Positions 51,456-61,613 of a stretch of DNA of 64,000 bases are shown piece after piece (within the stretch, counting starts at the first letter, position 1; each line of letters starts with the position of its first letter). The notes beneath the pieces are model-generated. The model was given only the letters and a program-made list of their open reading frames with translations. It was not told the origin of the DNA and made no database searches. The DNA is taken from NCBI RefSeq assembly GCF_001484605.1, contig NZ_CP013747.1, forward strand, positions 4,154,001-4,218,000, given 5' to 3'. Source of the DNA: Pseudarthrobacter sulfonivorans. Lineage in GTDB: Bacteria > Actinomycetota > Actinomycetes > Actinomycetales > Micrococcaceae. The position numbers and the translations under genes were made by a program.

Positions 51456-52643
51456 TCAGGCAGGAGGGGCAAGAACCAGCACAAAATCAGGGTTTTTGTT
51501 GTTAGTCAGGAGCCAGAAGCCGCCGTCGGGAGTCCGGATGACGTCCCGGATCCTGCCGTATTCCCGTGTGAAATAGGCCACAGGAGCGCTTGCCTCCTCG
51601 CCGGACAAGGACACCGTCCAGAGGCGTTGGCCGCGCAGGGCGCCGAGGTAGGCCGTCGACCCGGCAATTTCCAGGCCGCTGGGTGAGGAGTCCGCCGTCG
51701 AAGGCCAAACCACCTTCGCGTCGCGGTACCCCTCCCGGTGCGGTGCGCCGGTTACTGCGGGCCAGCCGTAGTTGGCTCCCGGCTCGATGAGGTTGAGCTC
51801 GTCGTTGACGTCCGGGCCGAACTCGCTGGACCAGAGCCGGCCGGCGCTGTCCCACGCCAGTCCCTGGACGTTTCGGTGGCCCAGGCTGTATACGGCATTG
51901 CCGAAAGGGTTGCCAGGTGCCGGGTCACCCTCAGGAGTCAGCCGCAGGATCTTCCCGCCCAGAGCGTTGCGGTCCTGCGGCTGTTCGCGGCGCTGGGAGT
52001 CGCCTGTGCCCACGTACAGGAACCCGTCCGGGCCGAAGCGGATCCGGCCGCCATTGTGGGTTGATGCCTTCGGGATTCCGGGAAAGACCACCTCGGGGTC
52101 GCCAAGGTCCAGGGATCCGTCAGGCTGTTCCGTCAGCTTCAGCCGGGCGATGCGGTTGTCCTGTGCCGAGGTGAAGTACAGGTAAAGGTAGTTGTCGGAC
52201 GGAAAGCCGGGGGAGAGGGCTAGTCCCAGCAAGCCTCCCTCACCGCCAGGAGCAACGCCGGGGACCTGGCCGATGGTGGCCGCCCTGCCATCACGGACAG
52301 CTTTCAGCAGCGCAGAGTCACGCTCGGAGACGACCGCGGTTCCGTTCGGCAGGAATACCGCGGCCCAGGGAATGTCGAGCTGGAGATCGAGCCGTGCCAC
52401 AACCTCCGGCGGCGTGGCGTTACCCGGGCCGGTCCCGATCCCGTTTCCTGTGCTGGTCCCGGTTCCTGTGATGCTGCCGGTGGGGGCATCGTTGGCGTCC
52501 CCCGTGCAGCCCGACAGCAGCACGGCCAGGCACACTGCGAAGGCGCCCGCGGTGGGCTTGGCCGCCGCGGAGGCCCGAAAGGGTGCTTGCGTCCGGTCAG
52601 ATACGCGTCCGCCGGGGAGCCCGGAAGCCGGCAGCTTCCGCAT
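51456..52643 (-). CDS. PQQ-dependent sugar dehydrogenase, lipoprotein
   Basis: This roughly 395-aa protein has a six-bladed propeller of the soluble aldose sugar dehydrogenase type: LDIPWAAVFLPNGTAVVSERD, GEGGLLGLALSPGFPSDNYLYLYF, STHNGGRIRFGPDGFLYVGTGD, YSLGHRNVQGLAW, and EFGPDVNDELNLIEPGANYGW. The signal region ends in a lipobox LLSGC. ATG 52643 overlaps the end of the sunset-domain gene by 47 bp. No shorter start keeps a whole signal peptide, but this one has no clear ribosome site. It oxidises sugars outside the membrane if PQQ is available. Confidence 0.87.
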   Translation of the reverse strand: MRKLPASGLPGGRVSDRTQAPFRASAAAKPTAGAFAVCLAVLLSGCTGDANDAPTGSITGTGTSTGNGIGTGPGNATPPEVVARLDLQLDIPWAAVFLPNGTAVVSERDSALLKAVRDGRAATIGQVPGVAPGGEGGLLGLALSPGFPSDNYLYLYFTSAQDNRIARLKLTEQPDGSLDLGDPEVVFPGIPKASTHNGGRIRFGPDGFLYVGTGDSQRREQPQDRNALGGKILRLTPEGDPAPGNPFGNAVYSLGHRNVQGLAWDSAGRLWSSEFGPDVNDELNLIEPGANYGWPAVTGAPHREGYRDAKVVWPSTADSSPSGLEIAGSTAYLGALRGQRLWTVSLSGEEASAPVAYFTREYGRIRDVIRTPDGGFWLLTNNKNPDFVLVLAPPA

Positions 52644-53838
52644 GGGCCGCCGACTCAAACCAGACGTCGGCTTTCGTCTGCTCATAGTCCGGATGCCCCT
52701 CCTCGTAATAGACCATCGCTCCGGCGTCGGCCTTGACCTCGAAATCCGCCGGACCGCTTCCATCCGGGCCGGGCGACGCGGAACCTGCGCCGTAGGGCTG
52801 GTCCGCGGCCAGATGCCTGGTCGGTTCCGGTGCAGCTTCGTAGTCCGCCACGGCTGCCGGCTCCATGGTCCGGGCTTCAGCAGCCTCTGTGGCTACTGCT
52901 GTGTCTGTGGCTACCGCGGCCTCCATGGATCCTGCAGCTTGCCCGGGAGCCGCGCTTGCCGTGTGCGGGGCTGAATCGGCGGCGGCCACTTCGGGTTGCG
53001 TACCAGCGACTTCGGCTTCGGCTTCCGCAGCGGCCGTTTCTGCGCCGGGCAGCGTGGGTGCATGGGGCTCCGTGTATTCCGGGTGATGCACAAATCCGGC
53101 GCCCTGGGCCCGTGGTGCTTCGGACGTTGGGGTGTCGGCAATTACTGTGGACGCTTCGCCTGCCGGCCGGTGGCTGGCGGCGGGTTGGGCTGGTGCGCTT
53201 GCCTCTGACCACTGGGTTTCCCACTCGGCTTCGTCTGCCTGCCGGCTCACACGCTCCTTGCTGCCTGGTTCCTGGGCTGCTAGCGACTCCGGGCGAGCCG
53301 GCTCCTCTTGCCCAGCCGGCTGCTCAAGTCGGCCGGGTTCCCCAGAGCCAGCCGACTCGGGGGATGACAGTTCTTCGGCGGACGGGCGTTCCGGTGCATC
53401 GGCTGCAGCGGTATCTGCGGGACCAGTAGTGTCCTTGGCACCAGCGGTATCTGTGGCACCAGCAGTAGCAGTGGAACCGGCAACGTCGGGTTCAGCGACG
53501 ACCTTCTGCCCGGCGCTGGTGTCTTTTTCGACGCTGACTTCTTCACCGCCGGCTTTGTGCCCGGCGACGGCTTCTTGGGATTCTGCCGTGCTGGACCGCT
53601 CGGGCGCCTCGTCCGCCGTCGTCGGTGGTGTCGGCTCAGAGGCGCCGAAGCCCGCAGCGCTGGGGATGCCCGTCGTGCCGACGGCTTCGGCCGAGGCGGC
53701 TGCGCTTCCTCCGGCGAGGCCGCCGTCCGTCCGGATCGGCGCGGAGTCGCTGGTGCTCGAGGAGCTGCTGCGGTTCAGTAGCCACCACACAACGCCTACG
53801 ATCAGCACGATGAGGATAATCCAGAAGACAAAATCCAT
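52597..53838 (-). CDS. Membrane-anchored sunset-domain protein with long low-complexity linker
   Basis: This 413-aa protein has one N-terminal membrane segment (MDFVFWIILIVLIVGVVWWL), about 315 residues of Ala/Glu/Thr/Pro/Ser-rich low-complexity sequence, and a C-terminal module DFEVKADAGAMVYYEEGHPD then YEQTKADVWFESAAHAEAAG. That module resembles the sunset domain, whose function is unclear. The linker is probably disordered and extends from the membrane. The 3' end overlaps the sugar dehydrogenase gene, so co-transcription is likely. Confidence 0.78.
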   Translation of the reverse strand: MDFVFWIILIVLIVGVVWWLLNRSSSSSTSDSAPIRTDGGLAGGSAAASAEAVGTTGIPSAAGFGASEPTPPTTADEAPERSSTAESQEAVAGHKAGGEEVSVEKDTSAGQKVVAEPDVAGSTATAGATDTAGAKDTTGPADTAAADAPERPSAEELSSPESAGSGEPGRLEQPAGQEEPARPESLAAQEPGSKERVSRQADEAEWETQWSEASAPAQPAASHRPAGEASTVIADTPTSEAPRAQGAGFVHHPEYTEPHAPTLPGAETAAAEAEAEVAGTQPEVAAADSAPHTASAAPGQAAGSMEAAVATDTAVATEAAEARTMEPAAVADYEAAPEPTRHLAADQPYGAGSASPGPDGSGPADFEVKADAGAMVYYEEGHPDYEQTKADVWFESAAHAEAAGFRAPRRTRI

Positions 53839-54012
53839 AGCAGGGCCCTTCAGTCCGGATGGCATGGTTGCCGTTCCCTGACGGTACGTCGGCGCGAACG
53901 GGACTGTCTAGGTTCCGGCGGACCGGTAAGGGCCCGTCTCAGAATTTGAGACGAGAGTCCACCATTTGATCGAAATATTCCTGAAAATGGGCCAAACGGG
54001 CTGTTCGGGTCG

Positions 54013-54039
54013 TTGGCGTCCCGATCGGAGTCATAGACT
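54013..54039 (+). promoter_or_regulatory. ilvD promoter, probably leaderless
   Basis: TAGACT (54034-54039) ends 7 nt before the ilvD ATG at 54047, with TTGGCG (54013-54018) as a possible -35 box at a short 15-bp spacing. The start of transcription would be at or beside the A of the ATG. Confidence 0.5.
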
Positions 54040-54046
54040 TTGACCC

Positions 54047-55768
54047 ATGAGTGAGGACACCCAAACAGCAACCGAGAACAAGATCGACATCAAACCCCGC
54101 AGCCGGGTCGTCACCGACGGGATCCATGCCGCCCCCGCGCGCGGTATGTTCCGCGCCGTCGGCATGGGCGATGACGACTTCGCGAAGCCCCAGATCGGCG
54201 TTGCGAGTTCCTGGAATGAAATCACTCCCTGCAACCTCTCCCTGAACCGGCTGGCCCAGGGCGCCAAGGAAGGTGTCCACGCAGGCGGTGGTTTCCCCAT
54301 GCAGTTCGGCACCATCTCCGTCTCCGACGGCATCTCCATGGGCCACGAAGGCATGCACTTCTCGCTCGTTTCCCGTGAGGTCATTGCCGACTCCGTGGAA
54401 ACCGTCATGCAGGCCGAGCGCATCGACGGCTCGGTCCTCCTGGCCGGCTGCGACAAGTCCCTCCCCGGCATGCTGATGGCTGCCGCCCGCCTGGACCTGG
54501 CCAGTGTGTTCCTGTACGCCGGCTCCATCATGCCGGGCTGGGTCAAGCTTGAGGACGGCTCCGAAAAGGAAGTCACCCTGATTGACGCCTTCGAAGCCGT
54601 CGGTGCATGCGCCGCGGGCAAGATGAGCCTCGAAGACCTGACCCGTATTGAAAAGGCCATCTGCCCCGGCGAAGGCGCCTGCGGTGGGATGTACACCGCC
54701 AACACCATGGCCTGCATCGGCGAAGCCCTGGGCATGTCCCTCCCCGGCTCCGCCGCCCCGCCCTCGGCAGACCGCCGTCGTGATGAATTTGCCCGCAAGT
54801 CCGGCGAGGCAGTGGTCAACCTGCTCCGCCTTGGCATCACCGCCCGGGACATCATGACCAAGAAGGCGTTCGAAAACGCCATCGCCGTCACCATGGCCTT
54901 CGGTGGCTCCACCAACGCCGTCCTGCACCTCCTGGCCATCGCCCGCGAAGCTGAAGTCGAGCTGAACCTGGAGGACTTCAACCGCATCGGCGACAAGATC
55001 CCGCACCTGGGCGACCTGAAGCCGTTCGGCCGCTACGTCATGACGGACGTTGACAAGATCGGCGGCGTGCCGGTCATCATGCGCGCACTGCTCGACGCCG
55101 GCCTGCTGCACGGCGACTGCCTCACCGTCACGGGCAAGACCGTGGCCGAGAACCTCGCCGCGATCAACCCGCCGGACCTGGACGGCAAGATCCTCCGCGC
55201 CATGGACAACCCGATCCACAAGACCGGCGGCATCACCATCCTGCACGGCACCATGGCGCCCGAGGGTGCTGTGGTGAAGAGTGCCGGCTTCGACGCCGAC
55301 GTCTTCGAGGGCACCGCCCGCGTCTTCGAGCGCGAGCAGGGTGCCCTGGCGGCCCTGGATGAGGGCCTGATCAAGGCCGGCGACGTTGTGGTCATTCGCT
55401 ACGAAGGCCCCAAGGGCGGCCCCGGCATGCGCGAGATGCTCGCCATCACGGGCGCCATCAAGGGCGCCGGACTGGGCAAGGACGTCCTGCTCCTCACCGA
55501 CGGCCGCTTCTCCGGCGGAACCACCGGCCTCTGCATCGGCCACGTGGCACCGGAAGCTGTCGACGGCGGCCCCATCGCCTTCGTCAAGGACGGGGACCGG
55601 ATCCGCGTGGACATCGCGGCCCGCAGCTTCGACCTGCTGGTTGATGAGGCCGAGCTCGAATCCCGCAAGATCGGCTGGGAGCCCCTCCCGGCCAAGTTCA
55701 CCAAGGGTGTGCTCGCCAAGTACGCCAAGCTGGTCCACAGCGCCTCCACGGGCGCATACTGCGGGTAG
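54047..55768 (+). CDS. ilvD: Dihydroxy-acid dehydratase
   Basis: IlvD is the Fe-S dehydratase that makes 2-oxoisovalerate and 2-oxo-3-methylvalerate for valine, isoleucine and leucine. This 573-aa protein has [17 protein letters not shown], the cluster cysteines in [12 protein letters not shown] and [14 protein letters not shown], and the C-terminal [20 protein letters not shown]. It is encoded apart from but close to ilvBNC, with its own promoter and a large palindrome after it. Confidence 0.96.
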   Translation: MSEDTQTATENKIDIKPRSRVVTDGIHAAPARGMFRAVGMGDDDFAKPQIGVASSWNEITPCNLSLNRLAQGAKEGVHAGGGFPMQFGTISVSDGISMGHEGMHFSLVSREVIADSVETVMQAERIDGSVLLAGCDKSLPGMLMAAARLDLASVFLYAGSIMPGWVKLEDGSEKEVTLIDAFEAVGACAAGKMSLEDLTRIEKAICPGEGACGGMYTANTMACIGEALGMSLPGSAAPPSADRRRDEFARKSGEAVVNLLRLGITARDIMTKKAFENAIAVTMAFGGSTNAVLHLLAIAREAEVELNLEDFNRIGDKIPHLGDLKPFGRYVMTDVDKIGGVPVIMRALLDAGLLHGDCLTVTGKTVAENLAAINPPDLDGKILRAMDNPIHKTGGITILHGTMAPEGAVVKSAGFDADVFEGTARVFEREQGALAALDEGLIKAGDVVVIRYEGPKGGPGMREMLAITGAIKGAGLGKDVLLLTDGRFSGGTTGLCIGHVAPEAVDGGPIAFVKDGDRIRVDIAARSFDLLVDEAELESRKIGWEPLPAKFTKGVLAKYAKLVHSASTGAYCG

Positions 55769-55805
55769 CACGGTTTCGTTCCTCAACCTCCGGCCGCTGG
55801 TTGAG

Positions 55806-55873
55806 CCCAACTAGGGTAGCAGTAACTGTCGTTATGAGCGCTCATAACGACAGTTACTGCGACCCAGTTGGGG
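55806..55873. repeat. 68-bp near-perfect palindrome with a 42-bp perfect core
   Basis: The 21-bp arm 55819-55839 is an exact reverse complement of 55840-55860, without a loop. The outer parts CCCAACTAGGGT and ACCC-AGTTGGG extend it with one bulge. It lies 37 bp after ilvD and before the ilv leader region. It could end ilvD transcription in either direction or be a REP-type mobile repeat. SbcCD, encoded in this window, would be expected to cut such a structure. Confidence 0.8.
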
Positions 55874-55887
55874 AACGTGGCCAACCA

Positions 55888-55905
55888 GTGGACAATGGTG
55901 TCCAC
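55888..55905. promoter_or_regulatory. Inverted repeat upstream of the ilv leader
   Basis: GTGGACA-ATGG-TGTCCAC is a perfect 7-bp inverted repeat about 60 bp before the leader ATG. A second one, ACTGTG-N7-CACAGT, follows at 55906-55924. A TTGACA box lies at 55930-55935 but no good -10 box is spaced from it. These may be operator sites for the ilvBNC promoter. Confidence 0.4.
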
Positions 55906-55965
55906 ACTGTGAGATGCGCACAGTCCTCGTTGACATGTATCTCACACAGAGGGAAAACTGAACGC

Positions 55966-56037
55966 ATGATCGCATTCGTTACCAGCTGCGCCGCTGCAGA
56001 TGCAGCCGTCGTCCTTACCAAGCGCGTGGCTCACTAG
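55966..56037 (+). CDS. ilvBNC leader peptide (23 aa)
   Basis: This 23-aa frame starts MIAFVTSCAAADAAVVLTKR and ends at TAG 56035. It contains a run of Ala codons, then Val-Val-Leu (56008-56016), then a final Val-Ala. An attenuator hairpin follows. Stalling at the Val/Leu codons when charged tRNA is scarce would change the RNA fold and permit transcription of ilvB. Attenuation of ilvBNC is reported in Corynebacterium glutamicum. AGAGGGAAAA upstream may serve as the ribosome site. Confidence 0.75.
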   Translation: MIAFVTSCAAADAAVVLTKRVAH

Positions 56038-56101
56038 CCCGACTGGTAACGAACCGTCACGCGCAACCCCTCGAAAAGCCGCCAGGCTGAGGGGTTTTTT
56101 T
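55975..56101 (+). promoter_or_regulatory. ilvBNC transcription attenuator
   Basis: TTCGTTACCAG (55975-55985, inside the leader) pairs perfectly with CTGGTAACGAA (56043-56053). A rival stem joins GCGCGTG (56022-56028) to CACGCGC (56058-56064). The terminator stem AACCCCTC (56065-56072) pairs with GAGGGGTT (56089-56096), and seven T residues follow at 56095-56101. A ribosome stalled at the Val/Leu codons would mask the early arms. The exact order of switching is inference. Confidence 0.75.
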
Positions 56102-56147
56102 ATTTCCGCATTTCCGAGTACACAGATGATCCACAAGGAAGAGTCCG

Positions 56148-58055
56148 ATGAGCAAAGGATCGCCGATCAGCCCCTCGCTGATGGCTACTAAGTCCGCTGG
56201 AGCCCCCAAGGCTCCGGAACGCGCCGACCGTACGGCTGACCAGGCCGCCGTCGTCGCTGATCTTGCCGCTGTCTCTCCTGTCCTTGGGCCGAACAACGTT
56301 GTACCCCCAACGGTGATGACCGGCTCGCAAGCTATTGTCCGATCGCTCGAAGAACTCGGCGTCGACGATATTTTTGGTTTGCCTGGTGGCGCGATCCTGC
56401 CTACCTATGACCCCTTGATGGCCTCCAGCATGAATCACGTACTGGTCCGTCACGAACAGGGAGCCGGCCACGCCGCGCAAGGCTATGCCATGGTTACCGG
56501 CCGGGTGGGCGTCTGTATCGCCACCTCGGGACCCGGTGCCACCAACCTCGTTACCGCCATCATGGATGCCCACATGGATTCCGTGCCGATAGTGGCCATT
56601 ACCGGCCAGGTATCCAGCGGTGTGATCGGCACCGACGCGTTCCAGGAAGCCGACATTGTTGGCATCACCATGCCGATCACCAAGCATTCGTTCCTGGTGA
56701 CCGACCCCAACGACATCCCGCACGTTATGGCGGAGGCCTTCCACCTGGCCTCCTCCGGACGTCCCGGCCCGGTCCTCGTGGACGTCGCAAAGGACGCCCA
56801 GCAGGGTCAGATGACCTTCTCGTGGCCGCCGAAGATCGACCTCCCCGGCTACCGCCCGGTGACGCGCGGCCATAACAAGCAGGTCCGTGAAGCTGCCAAG
56901 CTGATCGCCTCGGCCACCAAGCCCGTGCTCTACGTGGGCGGCGGTGTGGTGAAGGCACACGCTGCCGCGGAACTCCGCGAACTGGCGGAACTCACGGGCG
57001 CGCCCGTTGTCACTACCCTGATGGCACGCGGTGTATTCCCCGATTCGCACCCGCAGCACGTGGGCATGCCGGGCATGCATGGCACCGTTTCCGCGGTCAC
57101 GGCGCTGCAGCAGTCCGATCTGCTCATCACACTCGGCGCCCGGTTCGATGACCGGGTGACGGGCATCCTGAAGTCCTTCGCCCCGAACGCCAAGGTGATC
57201 CACGCGGATATTGATCCCGCCGAAATCTCCAAGAACCGGACCGCCGACGTGCCGATCGTGGGATCCGTCAAGGAAATCATCCCCGAGCTCACCGAGGCTG
57301 TGCGCTCACAGTTCGAATCCGCCGGCACGCCGGACCTCACCACCTGGTGGGCGTTCCTTAACAACCTTAAGGAAACCTACCCGCTGGGCTGGACCGAGCC
57401 GGAGGACGGACTGAGCGCCCCGCAGCGCGTCATCGAACGCATCGGCGCACTGACCGGCCCCGAAGGCATCTACGTTGCCGGCGTGGGCCAGCACCAGATG
57501 TGGGCGGCACAGTTCATCAAGTACGAGCGCCCGCACGCCTGGCTGAACTCAGGCGGCGCCGGCACCATGGGCTATGCCGTACCGGCTGCCATGGGCGCCA
57601 AAGTGGGGGAGCCGGACCGTGTGGTCTGGGCCATCGACGGCGACGGCTGCTTCCAGATGACCAACCAGGAACTGGCCACGTGCGCCATCAACAAGATCCC
57701 CATCAAGGTTGCCATCATCAACAACTCCTCGCTGGGCATGGTCCGCCAGTGGCAGACCCTCTTCTACGAGGGCCGCTACTCCAACACGGACCTCAACACC
57801 GGCCACGAGACCGTCCGCATCCCCGACTTCGTCAAGCTGGGGGAGGCCTACGGCTGTGCCTCCTTCCGCTGCGAGCGGGACGAGGATATTGATGCCACCA
57901 TCCAGAAGGCCCTCGAAATCAATGACCGCCCCGTGGTTATCGACTTCGTGGTGAGCCCCGACTCCATGGTGTGGCCGATGGTGCCCGCCGGCGTGAGCAA
58001 CGACCAGATCCAGGTTGCCCGCAACATGACCCCGGAATGGGAAGAGGAGGACTGA
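56148..58055 (+). CDS. ilvB: Acetolactate synthase, large (catalytic) subunit
   Basis: IlvB is the ThDP enzyme for the first common step of branched-chain amino acid synthesis. This 635-aa protein has an N-terminal extension of about 55 residues, then [18 protein letters not shown], the catalytic Glu in [42 protein letters not shown], and the ThDP-Mg motif [15 protein letters not shown] with [14 protein letters not shown]. It follows a leader and attenuator, and ilvN comes right after. Confidence 0.96.
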   Translation: MSKGSPISPSLMATKSAGAPKAPERADRTADQAAVVADLAAVSPVLGPNNVVPPTVMTGSQAIVRSLEELGVDDIFGLPGGAILPTYDPLMASSMNHVLVRHEQGAGHAAQGYAMVTGRVGVCIATSGPGATNLVTAIMDAHMDSVPIVAITGQVSSGVIGTDAFQEADIVGITMPITKHSFLVTDPNDIPHVMAEAFHLASSGRPGPVLVDVAKDAQQGQMTFSWPPKIDLPGYRPVTRGHNKQVREAAKLIASATKPVLYVGGGVVKAHAAAELRELAELTGAPVVTTLMARGVFPDSHPQHVGMPGMHGTVSAVTALQQSDLLITLGARFDDRVTGILKSFAPNAKVIHADIDPAEISKNRTADVPIVGSVKEIIPELTEAVRSQFESAGTPDLTTWWAFLNNLKETYPLGWTEPEDGLSAPQRVIERIGALTGPEGIYVAGVGQHQMWAAQFIKYERPHAWLNSGGAGTMGYAVPAAMGAKVGEPDRVVWAIDGDGCFQMTNQELATCAINKIPIKVAIINNSSLGMVRQWQTLFYEGRYSNTDLNTGHETVRIPDFVKLGEAYGCASFRCERDEDIDATIQKALEINDRPVVIDFVVSPDSMVWPMVPAGVSNDQIQVARNMTPEWEEED

Positions 58056-58057
58056 AC

Positions 58058-58570
58058 ATGACCCGCCACACACTGTCCGTTCTGGTTGAAGACAAGCCCG
58101 GTGTACTGACCCGCGTCGCGAGCCTGTTCGCCCGACGCGCCTTTAACATCAACTCCCTGGCCGTGGGCCCGACGGAAGTTCCGGGCATGTCCCGGATGAC
58201 CGTCGTCGTCGACGCCGATGGTGACCTGATTGAACAGGTCACCAAGCAGCTCAATAAGCTGGTCAACGTGATCAAGATTGTTGAGCTGACCTCCGAATCT
58301 TCCGTACAGCGAGACCACATCCTGGTCAAGGTACGTGCGGATGCCGCGACTCGTCTGCAGGTGACCCAGGCTGCAGACCTGTTCCGTGCTTCAGTGGTTG
58401 ACGTCTCCACCGACTCCGTGGTCATTGAAGCAACAGGCCACCCCGAAAAGCTCACGGCGCTGCTCTCAGTGCTTGAGCCCTTCGGCATCCGCGAAATTGT
58501 GCAGTCCGGCACCCTGGCCGTTGGACGGGGATCCCGCTCCATGAGTGACAGGGCTTTGCGCAGCGCTTAG
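58058..58570 (+). CDS. ilvN: Acetolactate synthase, small (regulatory) subunit
   Basis: IlvN holds the ACT domain that confers valine feedback inhibition on IlvB. This 170-aa protein has the ACT start HTLSVLVEDKPGVLTRVASL then FARRAFNINSLAVGPTE, and the C-terminal half ILVKVRADAATRLQVTQAAD. GAAGAGGAGG before the ATG is a strong ribosome site. The gene begins 3 bp after the ilvB stop. Confidence 0.96.
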   Translation: MTRHTLSVLVEDKPGVLTRVASLFARRAFNINSLAVGPTEVPGMSRMTVVVDADGDLIEQVTKQLNKLVNVIKIVELTSESSVQRDHILVKVRADAATRLQVTQAADLFRASVVDVSTDSVVIEATGHPEKLTALLSVLEPFGIREIVQSGTLAVGRGSRSMSDRALRSA

Positions 58571-59695
<1,125 letters not shown>

Positions 59696-59731
59696 GTCTG
59701 CTGTGCCGGTGCCCCTCGGGGTGCCATCATG

Positions 59732-59767
59732 AGGCCGGGTTCACTTAACAATGTGAGCCCGGCCTTT
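59732..59767 (+). terminator. Terminator after ilvC
   Basis: AGGCCGGGTTCAC (59732-59744) pairs with GTGAGCCCGGCCT (59753-59765), with one T:G pair and an 8-nt loop, followed by a short T tract. It ends the ilvBNC transcript before serA. Confidence 0.8.
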
Positions 59768-59819
59768 CCGTCCGCCTAGACTTGTTCCATCCCAAGGACT
59801 GCAACGCAGAGGATCACTC

Positions 59820-61409
59820 GTGTCAAAACCCGTAGTACTGCTCGCCGAAGAACTTTCGCCCGCCACCGTCGAGGCCCTCGGCCCGGACTTCGAGATCCGC
59901 CAAACGGACGGCTCCGACCGGTCCCAGCTGCTCGCCGCCATCGCGGACGTGGACGCCATCCTGGTCCGCTCCGCCACCCACCTGGACGCCGAAGCCATTG
60001 CCGCCGCGAAGAACCTCAAGGTCATCGCCCGCGCCGGCGTTGGCCTGGACAACGTTGACATTAAGGCCGCCACACAGGCCGGCGTGATGGTGGTCAACGC
60101 CCCGACGTCGAACATCATTTCGGCAGCGGAACTGACGGTGGGCCACATCCTGAGCCTCGCACGCCACATCCCGCAGGCCAGCTCCGCGCTGAAAAACGGT
60201 GAGTGGAAGCGCTCCAAGTACACCGGCATCGAACTATTCGAGAAGAAGATCGGCATCATCGGCCTGGGCCGCATCGGCGCCCTCGTTGCTGCCCGACTCC
60301 AGGGCTTCGACACCGAAATCCTCGCCTACGATCCGTACATCACCTCGGCCCGCGCCGCGCAGCTCGGCGTCAAGCTCGTCACCCTCGATGAACTGCTGAG
60401 CCAGTCGGACTTCGTTACCATCCACATGCCCAAGACGCCGGAAACCGTCGGCATGCTCGGCGCTGACGCGTTCACCAAGATGAAGTCCACCGCCTACGTG
60501 GTCAACGTGGCCCGTGGTGGCCTCGTGGACGAAGAGGCGCTCTACGCAGCCTTGCAGGACCGCCAGATCGCCGGCGCAGCCGTGGACGTCTTCGTCAAGG
60601 AACCCAGCACGGACCTTCCGTTCTTCACCCTGGACAACGTGGTGGTCACCCCGCACCTGGGTGCATCCACCGATGAAGCCCAGGAGAAGGCAGGCGTCTC
60701 GGTTGCCAAGTCCGTTCGCTTGGCGCTGGCCGGCGAACTGGTACCGGATGCCGTGAACGTGGCCGGCGGCGTGATCGCCTCCGATGTCCGTCCGGGCATC
60801 CCGCTGATCGAAAAGCTGGGCCGGATCTTCACCGCGCTGACCCACGCCTCCCTGACCCAGATCGACGTCGAGGTGGCCGGCGAGATCGCGGCGCTGGACG
60901 TCAAGGTCCTGGAACTTGCCGCGCTCAAGGGCATCTTTGCCGATGTGGTGACCGAGCAGGTTTCCTACGTCAACGCCCCGGTCATCGCCGAACAGCGCGG
61001 CATCAACGTCCGCCTCATCACGACGGCGGAAGCGGAGGACTACCGCAACGTCCTCACCATCCGGGGTGCTTTGAGCGACGGCAGCCAGATCTCCGTGGCA
61101 GGTACGCTCACGGGTCCGAAGCAGATCCAGAAGCTCGTCGGCGTCAACGGCTACGATGTTGAGATCCCCATCAGCGAGCACCTCGTGGTGGTGGCCTACG
61201 CCGACCGGCCTGGTGTGATCGGAACCATCGGACACATCCTGGGCATGAACAACATCAACATTGCCGGCATGCAGGTGGCACGGCAGGCGGAAGGCGGCCA
61301 GGTTCTGGCACTGCTGACCATCGACAGTTCCGTTCCGCAGCAGGTGCTTGACGCCATCAAGGCAGGCATCGGCGCCGAAATGGTCCGCGAAGTGGACCTC
61401 GAGGACTAA
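59820..61409 (+). CDS. serA: D-3-phosphoglycerate dehydrogenase
   Basis: SerA oxidises 3-phosphoglycerate, the first step of serine synthesis. This 529-aa long-form enzyme has the NAD motif IGIIGLGRIGALVAARLQG, the catalytic region TAYVVNVARGGLVDEEALY, PHLGASTDEAQ with the His, an intervening ASB domain, and a C-terminal ACT domain (HLVVVAYADRPGVIGTIGHI). The length matches the actinobacterial allosteric form inhibited by serine. GTG 59820 follows AGAGGAT; a TAGACT box at 59777-59782 could be its -10. Confidence 0.96.
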   Translation: MSKPVVLLAEELSPATVEALGPDFEIRQTDGSDRSQLLAAIADVDAILVRSATHLDAEAIAAAKNLKVIARAGVGLDNVDIKAATQAGVMVVNAPTSNIISAAELTVGHILSLARHIPQASSALKNGEWKRSKYTGIELFEKKIGIIGLGRIGALVAARLQGFDTEILAYDPYITSARAAQLGVKLVTLDELLSQSDFVTIHMPKTPETVGMLGADAFTKMKSTAYVVNVARGGLVDEEALYAALQDRQIAGAAVDVFVKEPSTDLPFFTLDNVVVTPHLGASTDEAQEKAGVSVAKSVRLALAGELVPDAVNVAGGVIASDVRPGIPLIEKLGRIFTALTHASLTQIDVEVAGEIAALDVKVLELAALKGIFADVVTEQVSYVNAPVIAEQRGINVRLITTAEAEDYRNVLTIRGALSDGSQISVAGTLTGPKQIQKLVGVNGYDVEIPISEHLVVVAYADRPGVIGTIGHILGMNNINIAGMQVARQAEGGQVLALLTIDSSVPQQVLDAIKAGIGAEMVREVDLED

Positions 61410-61463
61410 GAACCGCACCGCCATCAACTACGCGTGACCGAACCTTAACGTCGGCCACGTATG

Positions 61464-61533
61464 ATTGGCCGGTCTGCTTACAATGGCTAGGTCCTGTTTC
61501 AGGACCACGCCGGCAGACCGGCCAATACTTTTT
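61464..61533 (+). terminator. Nested-hairpin terminator after serA
   Basis: ATTGGCCGGTCTGC (61464-61477) pairs perfectly with 61513-61526. Inside its loop is a second perfect hairpin, GGTCCTG-TTT-CAGGACC (61490-61506). Five T residues follow (61529-61533). The 14-bp outer stem with T run is a good intrinsic terminator; the nested hairpin is unusual. Confidence 0.8.
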
Positions 61534-61613
61534 GCACACCAGGCAGGAAATCCTATATATCCGCCGCCTGCGGATCCCGGTGTGCGCACGCAATCCAGGT
61601 TTCAGGGAGCCCA

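Noticed and set aside
53939..55810. A 623-codon open frame on the minus strand opposite ilvD
   Set aside because: It lies exactly opposite a full-length, motif-complete IlvD and has low-complexity composition; such frames are common in high-GC DNA.
55906..55924. A TGTGA-like CRP/GlxR site before the ilv leader
   Set aside because: The half-sites have the wrong spacing for TGTGA-N6-TCACA, so only the inverted repeat is recorded.
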